The notes: generated from the sequence alone by a model not told the origin. A stretch of DNA of 47,516 bases from an uncultured Oscillospiraceae bacterium (GCA_934670025.1 CAKUOS010000009.1:1-47516), one strand, 5' to 3'; shown: positions 32,201-40,730, numbered from the stretch's first letter. Numbers and translations are program-made.

Positions 32201-33091
32201 ATGCAATCCGTCCTGCAAAAGTATCTTGTTTCGAAAAACGATCTGCTCCGCTGCGCGGGCATCGTCGCGGGCGCGGTGCTGTATGCGCTGAGCATGAACT
32301 TCTTCATCGTCCCGGCAAATCTCTACACCGGCGGTGTGATGGGCCTGTCGCAGCTGCTGCGCACGCTGTTTCTGCACGTCACGGGGCTGGAGCCCAGCTT
32401 TGAGATCGCGGGTATCATCAACTGGGCCATCAACGCGCCGCTGCTGCTTCTGGCGTGGCGGCGGCTCGACCGCCGCGTGGTCTTCAAGACGCTGCTGGCC
32501 GTCACCGCGTCGACGCTGTTCCTGTCCGTCATTCCGCGCACCGACGTGCTCGGCAGCGACAAGCTGGCTGAGTGCCTCATCGGCGGCATGGTCTGCGGAT
32601 GCAGCGTGGGGCTGATCCTCTGGATGGGCGGCACGCTCGGCGGCATGGACGTGGTGGGCATGATGCTCATCAAAAAGGGGTCGCACACGTCCATCGGCCA
32701 TGTGAATCTGCTGTGGAACCTGGCGCTGTACACGATCTGCGCCGTCGCGTTCAACCTCTCCACGGCGATCTATTCCATCCTCTTCTCGTTCATCTCCACC
32801 ACGGCGATGGACAAGCTGCATATGCAGAACATCAACGTTGAGGTCACGGTCGTCACCAAGCTCCTCGACCCCGAGATGGAGCGCGAGATCCTCGTCGACC
32901 TGCACCGCGGCATCACGCGCTATGAGGGCATCGGCGAATACACCGGCCAGCCGGTGCATATCTTCTACATCCTCGTCAACAAGTATGAGATCAGCCGTCT
33001 GCGCGCGATCGTCCTCAAATACGACCCGCACGCCTTCATCGTCGCCAAGGACGGCGCGGTGGTGTACGGGAATTATAAGAAGAAGCTGTAG
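32201..33091 (+). CDS. YitT family membrane protein (DUF161/DUF2179)
   Basis: 296 aa from the ATG at 32201, with GGGAGG eleven bases upstream. About five to six membrane segments fill residues 15-200, with the family signature NFFIVPANLYTGGVMGLSQLL near the start. The C-terminal soluble DUF2179 domain reads VTKLLDPEMEREILVDLHRG, then YILVNKYEISRLRAIV. The molecular function is not settled for the family; transport has been suggested. The stop codon TAG is the first part of a GTAGGGG repeat, so the repeat abuts and ends the coding sequence. Confidence 0.92.
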   Translation: MQSVLQKYLVSKNDLLRCAGIVAGAVLYALSMNFFIVPANLYTGGVMGLSQLLRTLFLHVTGLEPSFEIAGIINWAINAPLLLLAWRRLDRRVVFKTLLAVTASTLFLSVIPRTDVLGSDKLAECLIGGMVCGCSVGLILWMGGTLGGMDVVGMMLIKKGSHTSIGHVNLLWNLALYTICAVAFNLSTAIYSILFSFISTTAMDKLHMQNINVEVTVVTKLLDPEMEREILVDLHRGITRYEGIGEYTGQPVHIFYILVNKYEISRLRAIVLKYDPHAFIVAKDGAVVYGNYKKKL

Positions 33092-33115
33092 GGGCAAAGA
33101 AATGCTTGCCCCTGC

Positions 33116-33318
33116 AAAGTGCGATATCTCAAATATGCGTTGTAGGGGCCGACGACTCTGCCGGCCCGCCCAGAAATTGCGAATTCTCCGTAGATCTCCG
33201 TAAAAACGGTGCTTTCTGCCGGGCCGATGTGGGCATCGGCCCCTACACCTCCGAGGGCAGATTTTGCAAAAACCAGAGTGCAAACCAGCGAAGCGTTTGC
33301 GTTCTGGAAAGGAGGAAA
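33116..33318. repeat. MITE-like element, copy C, with flanking repeat modules
   Basis: The left module 33116-33147 matches 10256-10288. The degenerate left arm is at 33140-33168, the right arm at 33220-33248 (identical to copy A), and the centre is homologous to copies A and B. A flank 33249-33318 (CCAGAGTGCAAACCAGCGAA and GCGTTTGC) recurs at 33402-33455. Together with the next partial copy it fills the 424-bp gap 33092-33515, where I see no gene. Confidence 0.8.
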
Positions 33319-33378
33319 CGAGCTTAGAGGATAAGAAGCATCGCTCCGCGATGATTCGTTCCGTCAAGGTCGTTTCAG

Positions 33379-33455
33379 ACGCGGGCATCGGCCCCTACAC
33401 CTCCCCGGAAGGTTTTGCAAAAAACCAGAGCGCAAACCAGCGAAGCGTTTGCAGG
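33379..33455 (+). repeat. Partial copy of the repeat (right arm and flank)
   Basis: Starts GACGCGGGCATCGGCCCC, continues CTACACCTCC, then TTTTGCAAAAAACCAGAGCG and GCAAACCAGCGAAGCGTTTG. It is the right end and flank only, in direct orientation to 33231-33302. Confidence 0.75.
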
Positions 33456-33469
33456 CCGGAAAGGAAGAA

Positions 33470-33502
33470 AAAGATCCGCACCCGGTCAAGGTGCGGATCT
33501 TT
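33470..33502 (-). terminator. Terminator of the zinc-ribbon gene
   Basis: 13-bp arms AAAGATCCGCACC and complement. On the minus strand it ends in a run TTTTTC. Confidence 0.85.
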
Positions 33503-33515
33503 GTTGCGGTGCAGA

Positions 33516-33794
33516 TTAGCCCTGTGCCTTCATGCGGGCGAAGCAATCGCTGCAGTAAACCGGGCGATCGGACTTCGGCTCGAACGGAACACGCGCTTCG
33601 CCGCCGCAGGCAGCGCAGGTAGCGGTGTAATACTCTCTCGGGCCACGGGTGGCGTTCTTGCGGGCGTCACGGCAGGCCTTGCAGCGCTGCGGCTCATTCT
33701 GGAAGCCACGCTCTGCGTAGAATTCCTGCTCACCGGCGGTGAAAACGAACTCTTTGCCACATTCTTTGCAGACCAACGTCTTGTCTTCGTACAT
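33516..33794 (-). CDS. Small zinc-ribbon protein
   Basis: 92 aa from the ATG at 33794 (GAGAGGTAAC upstream). The first zinc ribbon, CKECGKEFVFTAGEQEFYAE with its partner CKACRDAR, matches the 'probable zinc-ribbon' family (zf-trcl). The second has CAACGGEARVPF with YCSDCF, the CxxC...CxxC type found at the C-terminus of many such proteins. Likely a nucleic-acid- or protein-binding factor; function is not known. It is monocistronic. Confidence 0.87.
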   Translation of the reverse strand: MYEDKTLVCKECGKEFVFTAGEQEFYAERGFQNEPQRCKACRDARKNATRGPREYYTATCAACGGEARVPFEPKSDRPVYCSDCFARMKAQG

Positions 33795-34046
33795 TTCTGT
33801 TACCTCTCTTTTGCGATTAAAAAATGGATTTGCCCTGCAATTGCGGCTCACGCTCGTATGCTATAGGGCTGTATATGCGATCAGCGGATGCTGATAACGC
33901 CGAAAAACGCGCCAGTCAATCTTGCCAGGGTCCATACACGAAGAGAGGGTGCAACGGAGTGATGAAAGATCTGCGTGGCTCCAGATGGAAATTCCTGATT
34001 CCCAACACTTGCGATTATATGCGAAATTTTCGCGGTTGTCAATAGT

Positions 34047-34066
34047 AAATAAAACTTATTTTATTT
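34047..34066. other. Palindrome over the glmM stop codon
   Basis: AAATAAAA, CTTA, TTTTATTT covers the end of glmM and could act as a weak AT-rich terminator. The 250-bp stretch 33795-34046 upstream of it is gene-free, less GC-rich, and holds a short GCGAAA/TTTCGC palindrome at 34021 but nothing else I recognise. Confidence 0.4.
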
Positions 34067-35419
34067 GCCAAGTGATTTTTGTAGATTTTCGACGTGCTGC
34101 GCCAGACGCCCGGTGACGTCCTGCGCCTGCTCCTCGGTCCCGGCCTCGACCATCACGCGGATCAGAGGCTCCGTGCCCGACGGGCGGATGAGCACACGGC
34201 CGTTGCCGCCAAGCTCCGCCTCCGCCGCACAGACAGCAGCCTTGAGGCTTTCGGAGGCCATGATGGCTTCCTTCTGCGCGTTATTGTCCACGCGCACGTT
34301 TTGCAGCAGCTGCGGATACTGCGTGATCTGCGCGGCCAGTTCGCTGGCCTTTTTCCCGGTATGCGACAGGATGCCCAGCATTTGCAGCGCGGCCAGCTGG
34401 CCGTCGCCGGTGGGCATATAATCGAGGAAGATGATATGTCCCGACTGTTCGCCGCCGAGGCGCATCCCCTCCTTCTGCATGAGTTCCAGCACGTTGCGGT
34501 CGCCGACGGACGCGCACAGGAGCCGCAGGCCGTGCGTCTCGCAGAATTTATGTAAACCGATGTTGGACATGACCGTCGCCACGAAGCCCTCGCCGGCCAG
34601 ACGGCCCTTTTCGCGCATCACACCGGCGCAGATGGCCATCATCTTGTCGCCGTCGATGATATTGCCCTGCTCGTCGACGGTCAGGCAGCGGTCGGCGTCG
34701 CCGTCGAACGCGATGCCGAGATCATATCCGCCCTCGCGCACGGCCTGGCACAGCGCCTCCATGTGCGTCGAGCCGCAGTGGTCATTGATGTTGACGCCGT
34801 TGGGCTTGTCGTTCATATAATCGGCCTCCAGCGGGAACCGGCCGAACAGATACCGCGCCGTGGTCGAGGCCGCGCCGTTGGCGCAGTCGATGAGCACGCG
34901 CAGCGGCTCGATATCGTCGACCGAGGAGGCCAGATGGTCGAGATAATACTCCGCGGCAAAGCTCCCGGACATGACCTGACCGAGTTCACCGTGCGTCTTG
35001 ACGGGCAGTTCGCCCTCCTGCAAGATCAGATCCTCGATCTGCGCCTCGAGCGCGTCGCTGAGCTTGAATCCCTCGGACGAGAACATCTTGATGCCGTTAT
35101 GCTCGAACGGATTGTGCGAGGCCGAGATGACCACGCCCGCGTCGGCGTGGAGATAGACCGTGAGATATGCAACGGCGGGCGTCGGGATGACGCCGAGCAA
35201 AATCGCGTTGCAGCCGCACGCCGTCAGGCCCGCAACGAGCGCGCCTTCGATCATATCGGAGGAAATGCGCGTATCCTTGCCGATGACGACGGTCGGCTTC
35301 GTACCGGATCTGTCGGACAGCGAGATGGCCGCCGCCTGACCCACGCGATAGGCCAGATGCGCGTCCAGCGTTTCATTGGCAACGCCGCGGATGCCGTCGG
35401 TTCCAAATAATTTTCCCAT
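34061..35419 (-). CDS. glmM: Phosphoglucosamine mutase
   Basis: 452 aa from the ATG at 35419, which has GGAGG upstream and gives the canonical MGKLFGTDGIRGVAN. The phosphoserine loop VISASHNP puts the catalytic Ser at 101. The metal loop is DGDADRC near residue 244, and the phosphate-binding IRPSGTEPLIRVMVE is at the C-terminus. It converts glucosamine-6-phosphate to glucosamine-1-phosphate for UDP-GlcNAc and peptidoglycan synthesis. It is the last gene of the ruvC-ruvA-ruvB-glmM series, 23 bases after ruvB. Confidence 0.97.
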   Translation of the reverse strand: MGKLFGTDGIRGVANETLDAHLAYRVGQAAAISLSDRSGTKPTVVIGKDTRISSDMIEGALVAGLTACGCNAILLGVIPTPAVAYLTVYLHADAGVVISASHNPFEHNGIKMFSSEGFKLSDALEAQIEDLILQEGELPVKTHGELGQVMSGSFAAEYYLDHLASSVDDIEPLRVLIDCANGAASTTARYLFGRFPLEADYMNDKPNGVNINDHCGSTHMEALCQAVREGGYDLGIAFDGDADRCLTVDEQGNIIDGDKMMAICAGVMREKGRLAGEGFVATVMSNIGLHKFCETHGLRLLCASVGDRNVLELMQKEGMRLGGEQSGHIIFLDYMPTGDGQLAALQMLGILSHTGKKASELAAQITQYPQLLQNVRVDNNAQKEAIMASESLKAAVCAAEAELGGNGRVLIRPSGTEPLIRVMVEAGTEEQAQDVTGRLAQHVENLQKSLGK

Positions 35420-35442
35420 ATGCAAAGCTCCTCCGTGATACA

Positions 35443-36492
35443 TCAGAATGATAATTGCGCCGGTTCCTCCGCCGGCAGCGGAGACGGCAGGTGCAGATGA
35501 TCGTAGGCCAGCCGCGTGACGCAGCGGCCGCGCGGTGTGCGCGTCAGAAATCCGATTTGCAGCAGATACGGCTCGTAGACGTCCTCGAGCGTGACGGCCT
35601 CTTCGCCGATGGTCGCGGCCAGCGTCTCAAGGCCCACCGGCCCGCCGCCGTAATTTTTGATGATGGCCGTCAGCATCCGCCGGTCGATGGCGTCGAGGCC
35701 GAGCTTGTCGACCTCCAGCTTGCCGAGCGCATGGTCGGCCGCCTCGGTGGTGATAACGCCGTCGTGGCAGACCTGCGCGAAGTCGCGCACGCGGCGCAGC
35801 AGCCGGTTTGCAATACGCGGCGTGCCGCGCGAACGCGACGCGATCTCCCGCGCACCGGCAGGCTCGATCTCAATGCCGAGCAGCGCCGCCGAGCGCATGA
35901 CGATGCGCTGCAATTCCTCCGTGGTATACAGCTCCAGCCGCAGCTGCACGCCGAAGCGGTCGCGCAGCGGACTTGAAAGCTGACCGGCGCGCGTCGTGGC
36001 GCCGATGAGCGTGAATTTCGGCAGATCGAGCCGGATGGAGTTGGCCGACGGCCCCTTGCCGACGATGATATCGATCGCAAAATCCTCCATCGCGGGGTAC
36101 AGGATCTCCTCCACCGCGCGGTTGAGGCGGTGGATCTCGTCGATGAACAGGATGTCGCCCGGCGCGAGATTTGTTAAGAGCGCGGCCAGATCGCCGGCCT
36201 TTTCGATGGCCGGTCCGGACGTGATGCGGATGCCCGCGCCCATCTCGTTGGCGATGACGCCCGCAAGCGTCGTCTTGCCGAGGCCCGGCGGGCCGTAGAG
36301 CAGCACGTGATCGAGCGGCTCATTTCTGCGGCGCGCGGCCTCGATGTACACGGCGAGATTCCCCTTCGCCTTTTCCTGCCCGGTATAGTCGTTCAGGAGC
36401 CGCGGACGGAGGCTGACCTCGCCCTCATCCTGCGGCGTGAGGCTCGTCGTGACGATCGGCGCATCGTATTCCTGTGAAAAATCAAGACTCAT
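35443..36492 (-). CDS. ruvB: Holliday junction branch migration DNA helicase RuvB
   Basis: 349 aa AAA+ motor. Walker A is [13 protein letters not shown], Walker B is LFIDEIHRL, and sensor 1 is IGATTRAG. The arginine-finger region SPLRDRFG and the C-terminal winged helix ([11 protein letters not shown]) follow. It works with RuvA to move Holliday junctions during recombination and repair. It lies 12 bases after ruvA, in the usual order. Confidence 0.98.
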   Translation of the reverse strand: MSLDFSQEYDAPIVTTSLTPQDEGEVSLRPRLLNDYTGQEKAKGNLAVYIEAARRRNEPLDHVLLYGPPGLGKTTLAGVIANEMGAGIRITSGPAIEKAGDLAALLTNLAPGDILFIDEIHRLNRAVEEILYPAMEDFAIDIIVGKGPSANSIRLDLPKFTLIGATTRAGQLSSPLRDRFGVQLRLELYTTEELQRIVMRSAALLGIEIEPAGAREIASRSRGTPRIANRLLRRVRDFAQVCHDGVITTEAADHALGKLEVDKLGLDAIDRRMLTAIIKNYGGGPVGLETLAATIGEEAVTLEDVYEPYLLQIGFLTRTPRGRCVTRLAYDHLHLPSPLPAEEPAQLSF

Positions 36493-36504
36493 AGCTGCGT
36501 CTCC

Positions 36505-37110
36505 TTACTGCATGGCCGCCGCGCGCAGCGCCTGGCGGATGATCTCCTCGATGGGCAGATTCTCCACATCGACCTTTTTGAGCGCCGCCGCGGCCTCGGT
36601 CTGCGAATAGCCGAGCCCGACGAGCGCAGCGGTGGCCTCATTGCGCTTGCTGCCGCGCACGGCCGCGCCGGCCGGTGCGGCAAGCTCCGCCGTGTTCAGC
36701 TCCAGCTGGCTCGCGCCGAGCTGATCCTTAAGCTCCAGAATGATGCGCTGCGCGAGCTTTTTGCCCACGCCCTGCGCCATCGTGATGGTCTTGTCGTCCT
36801 GCGTCATGACGGCCAGCACAAGCTGATCCGGGGAGACGACCGACAGGATCGACAGCGCCGCCTTCGTCCCGACGCCCGTCACGCCGAGGAGCTTGCGGAA
36901 GCAGTTCAGCTCCTCGCGCGTGGAAAAGCCGAAGATGTCAAAGGCGTCCTCTTTGATGTTGCAATACGTAAAGAGCTTCGCGGGCTTGCCCAATTGCAGG
37001 CGCGCAAGCGTAAAATTCGACGTGTAGCACGCATAGCCCACGCCGCCGCAGTCGATGACCGCGAGATTGGCGTCCAGCAGCGCGACGGTGCCGCTCAGAT
37101 AATAAAACAT
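36505..37110 (-). CDS. ruvA: Holliday junction branch migration protein RuvA
   Basis: 201 aa from the ATG at 37110, overlapping the ruvC stop by one base (TAATG). The N-terminal OB fold (MFYYLSGTVALLDANLAVID) is followed by helix-hairpin-helix motifs (LLGVTGVGTKAALSILS; ITMAQGVGKKLAQRIILELK). The C-terminal RuvB-binding domain reads AALVGLGYSQTEAAAALKK. It tetramerises on Holliday junctions and loads RuvB. Length and order are standard. Confidence 0.97.
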   Translation of the reverse strand: MFYYLSGTVALLDANLAVIDCGGVGYACYTSNFTLARLQLGKPAKLFTYCNIKEDAFDIFGFSTREELNCFRKLLGVTGVGTKAALSILSVVSPDQLVLAVMTQDDKTITMAQGVGKKLAQRIILELKDQLGASQLELNTAELAAPAGAAVRGSKRNEATAALVGLGYSQTEAAAALKKVDVENLPIEEIIRQALRAAAMQ

Positions 37111-37607
37111 TACCGGTATCCTTTCTGCCCCAGAAGCGACGTCGCGCTCCGCGCGTGACACAGCGCGATGGCGATGGCGTCGGCGGCGTCGTCCGGGCGC
37201 GCGACCTTTTCCATCTTCAAAATGCGCCGCGTCATCTCCATGACCTGATGCTTATCCGCGCTGCCGTAGCCGACGACGGCCTGCTTGACCTGATTGGGCG
37301 TGTATTCAAACAGCGGCGTGCGCGATTTGCAGATCGCAAGTAAGATCACGCCCCGGCCGTGGCTCACGCCGATGCCGGTCGTGACGTTGTGGCCCCAGAA
37401 CAGCTCTTCGACGGCCACGGCGTCGGGCTTTACCACATCGATGAGCCGCGCCATATCGTCATAGAGCATTTCCAGCCGCTCGGGAAACGAGAGCGTCGTG
37501 GGCGTGGTGATGGTGCCGTAGTTGAGCAGCTGCACGCTGCCGCGTCCGGACTCCAGAACGCCAAACCCGGTCGTTGCGTAGCCGGGGTCGATCCCTAAAA
37601 TACGCAT
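37110..37607 (-). CDS. ruvC: Crossover junction endodeoxyribonuclease RuvC
   Basis: 165 aa from the ATG at 37607, giving MRILGIDPGYATTGFG. The acidic active site is visible: D7 in GIDPG, E in VEELFWGHNV, and the two Asp of DDAADAIAIALCH. It resolves Holliday junctions and is co-transcribed with ruvA and ruvB. One base separates its ATG from the stop of the small membrane gene upstream. Confidence 0.97.
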   Translation of the reverse strand: MRILGIDPGYATTGFGVLESGRGSVQLLNYGTITTPTTLSFPERLEMLYDDMARLIDVVKPDAVAVEELFWGHNVTTGIGVSHGRGVILLAICKSRTPLFEYTPNQVKQAVVGYGSADKHQVMEMTRRILKMEKVARPDDAADAIAIALCHARSATSLLGQKGYR

Positions 37608-37608
37608 A

Positions 37609-37794
37609 TCAGAATTTCCCGAAGATCTGCCAGTAGCACATCCCGAGAATGCCGAACACCACCACGGCAATCAGCACCCACGCGAGGACGATCTGGCTTT
37701 TCGGCCGCGGGGTATATTCGCCGCGCGGCTTTTCGCCGTCCGCATGGTGCGCGCTCTGGTATTCCAGCCGCTCGGTACTGTAGTCGTTGTTCAT
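37609..37794 (-). CDS. Small single-span membrane protein before ruvC
   Basis: 61 aa. A hydrophilic N-terminus (MNNDYSTERLEYQSAHHADG) with a basic PRGEYTPRPK stretch precedes one membrane segment QIVLAWVLIAVVVFGILGMC and a short tail. RBS GGGAGA precedes the ATG. A TATAAT -10 box on the minus strand (37827-37832) suggests transcription of the ruv operon starts here. Unknown function; its tight coupling to ruvC is probably regulatory rather than functional. Confidence 0.75.
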   Translation of the reverse strand: MNNDYSTERLEYQSAHHADGEKPRGEYTPRPKSQIVLAWVLIAVVVFGILGMCYWQIFGKF

Positions 37795-37863
37795 AGCAAT
37801 GTCTCCCGCTTTTCCAAATCCGTTATATTATAGCACACCCGGCCGCAAAAGAACAGAGAAACT

Positions 37864-38508
37864 TCAGCAGCACAGGATCACCGGGCAGCCGCCGCGGCCA
37901 AACAGGCACGAGAGGAATTGCAGCGCCAGACAGAAGCCGCACGCGCCGCGGCTGACGTTAAAATCGCCGAAGCCCGCGTCCTGCTGCCGGTCGTGATAGG
38001 CCACGCCGCGCATCCGGATCTGCTCGCGCGCGGCGGCGTATTCCGCGTTGCCGGGATCCATCGCGCACGCCCGCGTGATCTGCTCATAGCCCAGCACGCG
38101 GTTGCCGAGGTTCGTGTTGCAGACGGCCGCGAGATAGTACCACTGCGCGGTGCGCGCAGCTTCCTGCACGCGCGCAAGCTCACGCAGCGCGCGTTCGTAT
38201 TCCTGTATATAGATGTACCGCCGCGCAGACTCCATCGGATCGGCCGACTGTGCGTTCTGCCGGCTCTGGTGATACCAGCCCGCGAACGGGTCTTCATAGC
38301 TGCCGCGCTGCTGCGTCCTGGTGTACTGCTGCGGATTTTTGATCTGATCGTAAGCGGCGTTGATCCTGTTCATCATCTCCGCCGCGTGCGGATCGCCGGG
38401 ATTCATATCCGGGTGGTACTTCTTGGCCAGCGCGCGGTAGGCGCGCTTGACCTCCTCGTCGCTTGCATCCGGGGTCAGCCCCAGCACGCCGTAGGGATCG
38501 TTCATCAT
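37864..38508 (-). CDS. J-domain protein with TPR-like part and Cys-rich tail
   Basis: 214 aa. The N-terminal J domain (1-65) reads DPYGVLGLTPDASDEEVKRA, with HPD at residues 32-34, then MMNRINAAYDQI. A Gln/Arg-rich linker follows, then TPR-like helices (YIYIQEYERALRELARVQEA; AVCNTNLGNRVLGYEQITRA). The tail is hydrophobic with five Cys (GFCLALQFLSC, then GGCPVILCC), perhaps a membrane- or metal-linked anchor. There is no Gly/Phe or DnaJ zinc domain, so it is a class-C J protein that would recruit DnaK to a specific client. Start overlaps the DUF5685 stop (ATGA), a pairing frequent in Clostridia; function unknown. Confidence 0.88.
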   Translation of the reverse strand: MMNDPYGVLGLTPDASDEEVKRAYRALAKKYHPDMNPGDPHAAEMMNRINAAYDQIKNPQQYTRTQQRGSYEDPFAGWYHQSRQNAQSADPMESARRYIYIQEYERALRELARVQEAARTAQWYYLAAVCNTNLGNRVLGYEQITRACAMDPGNAEYAAAREQIRMRGVAYHDRQQDAGFGDFNVSRGACGFCLALQFLSCLFGRGGCPVILCC

Positions 38509-39332
38509 GTCGTTTGTCCCTCCTTCCGGGCAAATGCGGCGGAAAACCGCGTCCAGACACCGGAATATAAGATGTTTTCCAGAAGCGCCGCGTCCTGCAC
38601 GACCGGCAGACGCGAAAAAACGTCTGCCGCGTCGCCGGCCAGCAGCTCCAGCTGCGGCAAAAACGATGCGCCGTCCGTCACGCCGAGCAGCGCAAGCGGA
38701 TTATACTGGTGTTTTTTCCGGTCGCGCGCAAGATCGCACGCGGCGTCCATAAAATAGATGAGCTTGCCGAGCCTGCGGCCGAATTCCCGCAGAACGGGCG
38801 TCCAGCGGTCGTCCCTGACCGTAAACAGCGCCGCCATGAGCTCCCCGAAGGCGTTGGCCGGTGCTTCGGAATAGGCGCTGCGGTCTTCCTCGGCCTGCGC
38901 GATCTCCGCAAGCGCGCGGCGCACGGCGGCCGCCTGCGCAGGATACGATGCGGCGGCCTTTTTCGCGCCGCGGGAGAGCAGCCGCATCGCGGCCGCGGAG
39001 AGGCAATTCCCCTCGTCCTCCAGATCGTCGCGGCAGTTTTCATATGCCAGCAGGCAGTTCATCGCCGCGGCGTAGGCCGTAAACTCCGTCTGCACCCACG
39101 GCTGCGGATGCAGCGGATGGCGCAGGCAGCGCGCGCTGCCGCATCGCTCGTCCGGTTCGTAGAGCGCGGACAAAACCAGCGTCAAAAACGCCATATCGTA
39201 GGTCAGCGCCAGCGCCGGGACCGGGCCGCAGCCCGTATACAGCGCGCGGCACAGGCCGCAGTAGACGCTGTGATACCGCGCGCGCTGCGCCTCGCTCAGG
39301 CGCGCGAGATCCGCGATCACGTATCCGAACAT
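38505..39332 (-). CDS. DUF5685 family protein
   Basis: 275 aa from the ATG at 39332 (RBS AAGGAG). The N-terminus MFGYVIADLARLSEAQRARY, then YCGLCRALYT, carries the CGLC motif of the family. Further cysteines sit in CLRHPLHPQP- and YENCRDD-containing segments. The body is alpha-helical, with KLIYFMDAACDLARDRKKHQ near the end, resembling the aspartate-rich helices of prenyl-synthase-like folds (DDLEDE and DAACDLARD). Function is not known. It lies between YihY and the J-domain protein with overlaps on both sides. Confidence 0.87.
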   Translation of the reverse strand: MFGYVIADLARLSEAQRARYHSVYCGLCRALYTGCGPVPALALTYDMAFLTLVLSALYEPDERCGSARCLRHPLHPQPWVQTEFTAYAAAMNCLLAYENCRDDLEDEGNCLSAAAMRLLSRGAKKAAASYPAQAAAVRRALAEIAQAEEDRSAYSEAPANAFGELMAALFTVRDDRWTPVLREFGRRLGKLIYFMDAACDLARDRKKHQYNPLALLGVTDGASFLPQLELLAGDAADVFSRLPVVQDAALLENILYSGVWTRFSAAFARKEGQTT

Positions 39333-40159
39333 CCGCCCGTCTCCTTTTCGTTTTTCCAGCCAAACAGGAAATGATTCAAAAGCGCGCCGTAAAACAGGAT
39401 CGAAATGCACGCATACAGCCACAAAAGCATCAGAAGCGGCACCGACAGGCTCCCGTAGAGCGCGGACGCGCGCGCCATATGGTTTACATAATACGAATAC
39501 CCTTCCGAAAACAGGATCCATGCCCCGGCTGCGCCGGCCGCGCCCGGTAGGACCTGCACCAGCCGCCGGCGCACGTTCGGCAGCGCGAGAAACAGCGCCG
39601 TGAACAGCGCCGTGAGCAGCACGAACGAATACAGGTGCAGATGGCGCAGCAGCGATTCGAGCGTGATGGCAAAGCCGAAGCCGCGCGCCTGCAAAAACGC
39701 CTGCACCGCCTGACCCGCGACATACAGGCCCAGCGTCAGCAGCAGCGCCAGCAGCATCCCCGCCGTGTGCGCCACGCACAAAAGCCGCTTTTTGAGATAG
39801 CCGCGCGTCTCCGCCGTCTCGGCCACGGCGTTGAGTCCGTACAGAAGGCTCAGCATCCCCTTTGAGGCCGACCAGAGCGTCAGCACGGCGCTCGCCGACA
39901 CGACGGCCGCCGACCGCGAGGCATAGAGCGTGCGCACGAAAAACGCCACCGCGCCCTGCATCCACTGCGGCACGAGCTGTTCGCACAAGGACAGCAGCTG
40001 CGTGAGCGTCAGCGTGGTATACGGCAGGATGGACAGAAACAGGCTCAGGATCGGGAACAGCGACAGCAGCAGAAAGAACGATGCGTTCCCGGCGTAGACC
40101 GGGATGCGCATCGCGGCAATGCGGCGGTAAAATGACAGAAACCGATCTTTTTCTTGCAA
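39317..40159 (-). CDS. YihY/BrkB-family inner membrane protein
   Basis: 280 aa from a TTG at 40159, chosen because AGGAGGGAGCC lies just upstream and the family N-terminus (FLSFYRRIAAMRIPVYAGNA) follows; no ATG fits. Six membrane segments with the family motifs: ASFFLLLSLFPILSLFLSIL, LTLWSASKGMLSLLYGLN, and the final YGSLSVPLLMLLWLYACISI. It was once called ribonuclease BN; the family is now treated as membrane proteins of unclear, possibly transport, function. It overlaps the DUF5685 start by 16 bases. Confidence 0.93.
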   Translation of the reverse strand: MQEKDRFLSFYRRIAAMRIPVYAGNASFFLLLSLFPILSLFLSILPYTTLTLTQLLSLCEQLVPQWMQGAVAFFVRTLYASRSAAVVSASAVLTLWSASKGMLSLLYGLNAVAETAETRGYLKKRLLCVAHTAGMLLALLLTLGLYVAGQAVQAFLQARGFGFAITLESLLRHLHLYSFVLLTALFTALFLALPNVRRRLVQVLPGAAGAAGAWILFSEGYSYYVNHMARASALYGSLSVPLLMLLWLYACISILFYGALLNHFLFGWKNEKETGGCSDT

Positions 40160-40264
40160 CGCGGCTCCCTCCTGCGGTAAAAAGATGACAAAAAGTTTTC
40201 GACATTTCCTCACACAACATTGTGGAAGTTTGCCGGGATCGCCCTGCCGGTTTTGTGTAAAATC

Positions 40265-40286
40265 CACGGAATTCGACGATTCCGTG
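40265..40286. other. Inverted repeat before the DUF6514 gene
   Basis: CACGGAAT, TCGACG, ATTCCGTG: 8-bp perfect arms in the divergent gap between the YihY and DUF6514 genes. It could be an operator or a leader hairpin. Confidence 0.45.
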
Positions 40287-40361
40287 TCGAACCGGCGCGA
40301 ATTCTTCCTGTTTTCGAATGCGGCATTTTATGCTTCAATAATGACGGGAGGTAGAGACACC

Positions 40362-40637
40362 ATGAGAAATAAAAGTCTGATTCACACCAAGGACGTCAAG
40401 ACCCAGACGGGCGAACCGCTGCATCTGGAATACTATCTGCTCAACGACAGCCTGCTGGACGGCTGCGCGGAGTGCTATGGCGTAGAGGTGCTGGCAAGAT
40501 CGGCCTCGGCGCAGAGCTACGCCGGCATTCCGCGCATCACGATGCGCGGCACGCGGATCTTCACGCTGCTGGATCAGCTGGCCTACTTCGCGGTCACGCC
40601 TGAGACATTATACGATGTTGTGCAGGATTGGCTGTAG
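40362..40637 (+). CDS. DUF6514 family protein
   Basis: 91 aa from the ATG at 40362 (RBS GGGAGGT). The protein is small and soluble: LHLEYYLLNDSLLDGCAECYG, then VEVLARSASAQSYAGIPRIT, then a C-terminal helix LLDQLAYFAVTPETLYDVVQ. The family is widespread in Clostridia and has no known function. It is followed by a short TTGGCTG/CAGCCAA hairpin and then nrdR with its own promoter. Confidence 0.87.
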   Translation: MRNKSLIHTKDVKTQTGEPLHLEYYLLNDSLLDGCAECYGVEVLARSASAQSYAGIPRITMRGTRIFTLLDQLAYFAVTPETLYDVVQDWL

Positions 40638-40655
40638 CGTCAGCCAACAAAGAAG

Positions 40656-40684
40656 TAGACAAGGCCGCTCTTTTTTGCTACAAT
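40656..40684 (+). promoter_or_regulatory. Candidate promoter of nrdR
   Basis: TAGACA (40656-40661), 17-bp spacer, TACAAT (40679-40684), 46 bases before the ATG. Confidence 0.65.
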
Positions 40685-40730
40685 CATAGCAGAAAATGGA
40701 CACATACGCAAGAGGAGAGGAGTTTTCGCC

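Noticed and set aside
10230..33455. The repeats as a CRISPR array
   Set aside because: The units are scattered kilobases apart, differ in length and orientation, lack regular spacers, and no cas gene is present.
33795..34046. Small frames such as 33824-34045 in the gap before glmM
   Set aside because: They have no ribosome site or recognisable sequence, and the codon pattern does not resemble neighbouring genes.
38505..40220. A long start for the DUF5685 gene reaching 40220
   Set aside because: The upstream part is the shadow of the YihY gene in another frame; the ATG at 39332 has a good ribosome site and gives the family N-terminus.
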